Shown in pieces: positions 6,483-9,484 of a stretch of 9,484 bases of DNA (the stretch's first letter is position 1; each line of letters begins with the position of its first letter). Origin of the DNA: an uncultured Aeromonadales bacterium (lineage in GTDB: Bacteria; Pseudomonadota; Gammaproteobacteria; Enterobacterales; Succinivibrionaceae). The notes under the pieces were generated by a model that made no database searches, was not told where the DNA came from, and was given only the letters and a program-made list of their open reading frames with translations. The stretch is from the NCBI GenBank assembly GCA_902796095.1, contig CADBNP010000212.1:1-9484 (forward strand), read 5' to 3'. The translations under genes and the position numbers were made by a program.

Positions 6483-7946
6483 TTAACCCATACGGTAGTT
6501 AGGAGCTTCCTTGGTGATAGTCACATCATGGACATGCGATTCCTTAATGCCTGCACCGGTAATGCGGACAAACTGAGGCTTTGTACGCATTTCATCAATG
6601 GTTGCACAGCCGGTCAGGCCCATTGCGGAGCGCAGACCGCCCATTTCCTGATGGATGATGTTCTTAAGAGGTCCCTTGTACGGTACACGGCCCTCAATGC
6701 CCTCAGGTACAAGCTTGTCGGCGGCATTGTCCGTCTGGAAGTAGCGATCCGCGGATCCCTTGGACATGGCGCCGAGAGAACCCATTCCTCTGTAGGACTT
6801 GAAAGAACGTCCCTGGAACAGTTCAATCTCTCCCGGAGCCTCGTCAGTACCGGCAAACAGCGATCCCACCATAACGCAGTGGGCGCCTGCCACCAGAGCC
6901 TTGGCGATATCGCCGGAATAGCGGATGCCGCCGTCGGCGATTACTGTTACGCCGGATCCCTTGAGAGCTGAAACAGCATTGTCAATGGCGGTAATCTGAG
7001 GGACGCCGCATCCGGTTACGATTCTGGTGGTGCAGATCGAGCCTGGACCTATACCTACCTTGACAGCATTCACGCCGGCCTCGGCCAGGGCGATTGCACC
7101 CTCGCTTGTTGCCACGTTGCCGCCGATAATCTGAAGATCAGGATAAAGACGGCGTGCCTCCTTGATTCGATCCAGCACACCCTGGGAATGACCGTGGGAT
7201 GAATCGATAAGAAGAACATCAATACCGGCCTCTACCAGAGCGTCTATTCTCTTTTCATTGCCGGGACCTGCACCAACTGCACCGCCGACTCTCAGTCGTC
7301 CGAGAGCATCCTTGCATGCATTCGGCTTTCTTTCTGCCTTTTCGAAATCCCTGACAGTGCTCATGCCCACCAGTCTGAATTTATCATCTACAATCAGTAC
7401 CTTTTCAATCTTGTGCTTCTGCATGAGAGCCTGGATATCCTCACGGGATGCACTCTTGGTGGCGGTAACGAGACGATCCTTCGGAGTCATGGCATTACAT
7501 ACCAACGTGGAAGGATCTGTAATAAAACGTACATCGCGGCTTGTGATGAGACCTTCAAGTTCGCCGTTGGAATCAACCACCGGATAGCCGGCAAAGCCGT
7601 TCTGCTTTGTCATGGAAAGAACTTCAGAAACCGTGGCTGTAGGAGAAATGGTGATAGGGTTGGTAACCATGCCGCTCTCATAACGCTTTACACGTCTGAC
7701 GGCTTCACTCTGCTCCTCGATGGACATGTTCTTGTGAATAAATCCGATTCCGCCCTCCTGAGCCAGAGCAATGGCAAGCTCCGGACCGGTTACCGTATCC
7801 ATGGCGGCGGAAATCATGGGAATATTTAAACGGATGCTCTGAGTAAGTTTGGTGTGCAGATCAGCTGTATTAGGCAGGACTGTCGAATGAGCAGGAACAA
7901 GCAGAACGTCATCAAAGGTAAGAGCTTCTTGAGCAATTCTCAACAT
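6483..7946 (-). CDS. guaB: IMP dehydrogenase, GuaB
   Basis: 487 residues. It oxidises IMP to XMP with NAD+, the committed step of guanine nucleotide synthesis. What is seen: the barrel start MLRIAQEALTFDDVLLVPAHS, a pair of CBS domains at about 91-203, the catalytic loop VGIGPGSICTTR with C305, the ADGGIRYSGDIAKAL and GSLFAGTDEAPGE phosphate-binding stretches, and the flap GAMSKGSADRYFQ with R401. The tail is ESHVHDVTITKEAPNYRMG. ATG at 7946 gives the family N-terminus; an in-frame TTG at 7952 would add only two residues. It is first in the guaBA operon and is read from a strong promoter about 45 nt upstream. Confidence 0.98.
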   Translation of the reverse strand: MLRIAQEALTFDDVLLVPAHSTVLPNTADLHTKLTQSIRLNIPMISAAMDTVTGPELAIALAQEGGIGFIHKNMSIEEQSEAVRRVKRYESGMVTNPITISPTATVSEVLSMTKQNGFAGYPVVDSNGELEGLITSRDVRFITDPSTLVCNAMTPKDRLVTATKSASREDIQALMQKHKIEKVLIVDDKFRLVGMSTVRDFEKAERKPNACKDALGRLRVGGAVGAGPGNEKRIDALVEAGIDVLLIDSSHGHSQGVLDRIKEARRLYPDLQIIGGNVATSEGAIALAEAGVNAVKVGIGPGSICTTRIVTGCGVPQITAIDNAVSALKGSGVTVIADGGIRYSGDIAKALVAGAHCVMVGSLFAGTDEAPGEIELFQGRSFKSYRGMGSLGAMSKGSADRYFQTDNAADKLVPEGIEGRVPYKGPLKNIIHQEMGGLRSAMGLTGCATIDEMRTKPQFVRITGAGIKESHVHDVTITKEAPNYRMG

Positions 7947-7997
7947 AGGCAATACTCACTGTAATTTTCAAAAAATATATGTGTTTATTGCGATAGT

Positions 7998-8026
7998 ATT
8001 ATATTGATATTCTTGCAATCTGTAAA
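7998..8026 (-). promoter_or_regulatory. Sigma-70 promoter of guaBA
   Basis: On the minus strand TTTACA (8026-8021, 5/6) is separated by exactly 17 bp from a perfect TATAAT (8003-7998). Transcription should start at about 7991 (a G), giving a leader of about 45 nt before the guaB ATG. The flanks are strongly AT-rich. It is the best promoter match in the window. Confidence 0.8.
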
Positions 8027-8047
8027 GATTTGATCTGTATCACATAC
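8026..8047 (+). promoter_or_regulatory. Predicted CRP (cAMP receptor protein) binding site
   Basis: The core TTTGA-N6-TCACA (8029-8044) matches the CRP consensus TGTGA-N6-TCACA at 9 of 10 positions, and the spacer TCTGTA resembles the preferred one. The centre is at 8036.5. That is about 45.5 bp upstream of the predicted guaB start, touching its -35 element, and about 57-59 bp upstream of the possible start of the divergent gene. The spacing is near, but not equal to, the standard activating positions (-41.5 and -61.5), so it could activate the plus-strand gene or hinder guaB. Confidence 0.6.
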
Positions 8048-8056
8048 CTGTTTTCT

Positions 8057-8088
8057 TTGATTTAATGTACACTATAGGCATTTAAAAT
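8057..8088 (+). promoter_or_regulatory. Possible promoter of the exported-protein gene
   Basis: TTGATT (8057-8062, 4/6) stands 18 bp before TTTAAA (8081-8086, 4/6); an overlapping TAAAAT (8083-8088, 5/6) is the alternative -10. Transcription would start near 8093-8095, about 62 nt before the ATG. The match is modest, as expected if a promoter depends on an activator such as CRP. Confidence 0.3.
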
Positions 8089-8156
8089 CTGTCTGTTTTC
8101 ATAAATACGGTGAATAACGGCAGAATTATTGAAAAAATGCTGAAAAAGGATAAAAA

Positions 8157-9143
8157 ATGAAAATAAAAGCAACATCACTCTGTCTGGCGACTCTGACTTT
8201 TGCTGCCGGCATCTTCTCCACGGCTTCCGCAGGCTCCCTCTCCCAGGTTTCCGCCGAGGACATATTCGAGATGTCTGACGCAGAAATCCATAAGAGAGTC
8301 GATGAAACATTTACTGTAAAGAACTTCTACGCCTATCCCGGCGCATTCTACGGCAAGGTGTTCACCAATAAGAAAACAGACAAGGATGTTGTCCATATTC
8401 TTGCAGGCTATCCGGAAAACGACTATCAGACACCGGACCTGCTGATCAAGCATGTTGTGGGACCTTTCCTGAACTGTGCCTCTCCGAAAATTCCGACAGG
8501 AGAAAAGGATGAAATGTATGAGTCTGAAACCTTCTCCGGATGCAAGGTTGAAGGTACCGAGATAAAGGGCGAGGTTTTTGTTACCGGAGGCTTCTACTCG
8601 GTTGTGATGTACGAGGACGGTGTAACTGAAACAGAAACGGAACTGGCCAGATGGTACAACAGAGATTTTCAGGACAGACTGTGCGCCCAGGACTGCATAT
8701 CAATGGAGGATATAAACGAAAACAGAAACAGTCTGGCTGCGGAAAACGGCTACGTTGTATTTCCTACCTTTTCATACCCTCTTGAAAATTCATCATACGT
8801 GGCAAAGTCGTACATCAAGCCGGAACAGGGTTACCTCTACAGCTACCAGATCAACGAACCTGCAGAAAAAAGCGGTGATATAGAAAACGGCATCAAGAAA
8901 TTCTGCGGTTCCGGGGTTGCTGTAAAGAAGAGCCAGACCGGCTACGAATTCAGCGGATGCGTCTCAAAGCAGAAGGAGGATCCGATAAACACTTCCGGAA
9001 ATGTGGTTCTGCTTAAGGACGGCAAAAAGGACATCGTGGTTCTCAGCATGTGGTCCGACAACATGCCGGAAAACGACAGGAAGATGTTTACTGATGAAAC
9101 AAAGGAAAGGGCGGCAACTCTGAATCCGCAGGACTTCGAATAA
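8157..9143 (+). CDS. Exported protein of unknown function with two repeated cysteine-paired modules
   Basis: I do not recognise this 328-residue protein. A clear Sec signal peptide (K2, K4, hydrophobic core 5-20) ends in ASA, with likely cleavage after residue 25. The mature chain has six cysteines in three pairs: C107/C129, C176/C180 and C250/C268. Two parts look like diverged copies. Both have a Tyr-Pro early (60-61; 207-208), a cysteine, then FSGC (126-129; 265-268), then a beta-rich stretch with a Gly-x-Val and a Val-Val (149-150; 294-295). The chain is acidic and shows no lipobox or membrane segment, so a soluble periplasmic or secreted protein with disulfides is inferred. AAGGA lies 6 nt before the ATG. 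It is a single-gene unit, divergent from guaB and ending before a shared terminator. Confidence 0.85.
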   Translation: MKIKATSLCLATLTFAAGIFSTASAGSLSQVSAEDIFEMSDAEIHKRVDETFTVKNFYAYPGAFYGKVFTNKKTDKDVVHILAGYPENDYQTPDLLIKHVVGPFLNCASPKIPTGEKDEMYESETFSGCKVEGTEIKGEVFVTGGFYSVVMYEDGVTETETELARWYNRDFQDRLCAQDCISMEDINENRNSLAAENGYVVFPTFSYPLENSSYVAKSYIKPEQGYLYSYQINEPAEKSGDIENGIKKFCGSGVAVKKSQTGYEFSGCVSKQKEDPINTSGNVVLLKDGKKDIVVLSMWSDNMPENDRKMFTDETKERAATLNPQDFE

Positions 9144-9197
9144 TTCACCAGATACCGGAGGCTGCCGCTGCAAACAAAACAGGGCGGTCTGAAACAA

Positions 9198-9236
9198 AAT
9201 CCCCGGAATGCATACAGTGCTCCGGGGATTATTTTT
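9198..9236. terminator. Bidirectional terminator between the exported-protein gene and birA
   Basis: A 10-bp perfect stem, AATCCCCGGA (9198-9207) with TCCGGGGATT (9221-9230), has a 13-nt loop. The plus strand continues ATTTTTTC after the stem, and the minus strand ends in TTTTGTTTC. It lies 54 bp after the plus-strand stop and about 25 bp after the birA stop, so it serves both convergent genes. Confidence 0.88.
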
Positions 9237-9260
9237 TCTCCAACTTACAGGCAGGGGACA

Positions 9261-9484
9261 TCAGTACTGAAGGGAAACATCGCCCACATTAAAGGCCTCC
9301 AGGGCTCCCCTGCTGTTCTCTATCAGGATGCGGCCCCTGCAGTCTATCCCGTGCTCCACACCCTCAACAATCGTTTCTCCGCTGATTTTGTTCACCAGCT
9401 TTACTCTTTCTCCGCGATACAGATCCCTGCTGTTCCACTCCTGATGATACGGAGCAAAGCCCTTCCCTTCAAATTCAGTCATCA
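9261..9484 (-). CDS. birA: BirA, biotin-protein ligase / biotin repressor (C-terminal end, cut by window edge)
   Basis: About 74 C-terminal codons are visible; the gene starts beyond position 9484. BirA joins biotin to the acceptor lysine of the biotin carboxyl carrier protein, and in gammaproteobacteria it usually also represses the bio genes. What is seen: FEGKGFAPYHQEWNSRDLYRG, which matches the end of the ligase domain, followed by an SH3-like C-terminal domain with RVKLVN, VEGVEHGIDCRGRILIE and VGDVSLQY. The order and spacing match the last 70 or so residues of E. coli BirA. The catalytic domain and the N-terminal DNA-binding domain are out of view, so whether this copy is also a repressor cannot be told. 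The stop is TGA at 9263-9261. Confidence 0.88.
   Translation of the reverse strand, partial: MTEFEGKGFAPYHQEWNSRDLYRGERVKLVNKISGETIVEGVEHGIDCRGRILIENSRGALEAFNVGDVSLQY

Noticed and set aside
7981..7992. PurR-like operator near the guaB promoter
   Set aside because: Only a partial half-site resembling GCAAnnnnnnTTGC was seen (around CGCAATAAACAC on the minus strand), with no matching second half.

Overview
The window reads as a core chromosomal segment of a gammaproteobacterium. The LPS-transport and KDO genes, glucokinase, GuaA and GuaB all resemble their enterobacterial counterparts closely in length and active-site numbering. The kdsD-kdsC-lptC-lptA-lptB order is also the gammaproteobacterial one. 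Gene style and the presence of an unfamiliar secreted protein suggest a host-associated lineage such as Succinivibrionaceae, but this is a guess that only a database search could settle. I see no mobile element, CRISPR array, rRNA or tRNA.

Layout, from right to left in the direction of most transcription. At 9261-9484 (minus) is the C-terminal end of the biotin ligase/repressor gene birA. It converges on a plus-strand gene at 8157-9143 for an unrecognised exported protein, and the two share a terminator at 9198-9236. That exported-protein gene is divergent from guaB. The roughly 210 bp between them hold a strong sigma-70 promoter for guaB and a near-perfect CRP site. guaB (6483-7946) and guaA (4833-6410) form a GMP-synthesis operon with a hairpin plus U-run between them, ending in a strong terminator at 4781-4822. 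A 582-bp gene-free stretch follows, containing a candidate glk promoter and a roughly 350-nt leader. Glucokinase (glk, 3288-4250) comes next, then a 353-bp gap with a promoter-like element, a paired-end RNA and a terminator (a candidate sRNA at 3101-3245), and a second terminator-like hairpin. The last block is kdsD-kdsC-lptC-lptA with overlapping ends, then lptB, which runs off the left edge.

How the genes work together. KdsD makes arabinose 5-phosphate, the precursor of KDO. KdsC dephosphorylates KDO 8-phosphate. LptC and LptA form the inner-membrane-anchored and periplasmic parts of the LPS bridge, and LptB is the ATPase that drives it. GuaB and GuaA convert IMP to XMP to GMP. Glk feeds glucose into glycolysis.

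The parts not explained by known genes are the candidate sRNA after glk, the long glk leader, the CRP site shared by guaB and the exported-protein gene, and the exported protein itself, which appears to be built from two repeats of a cysteine-paired module. No wholly new multi-gene system is visible.
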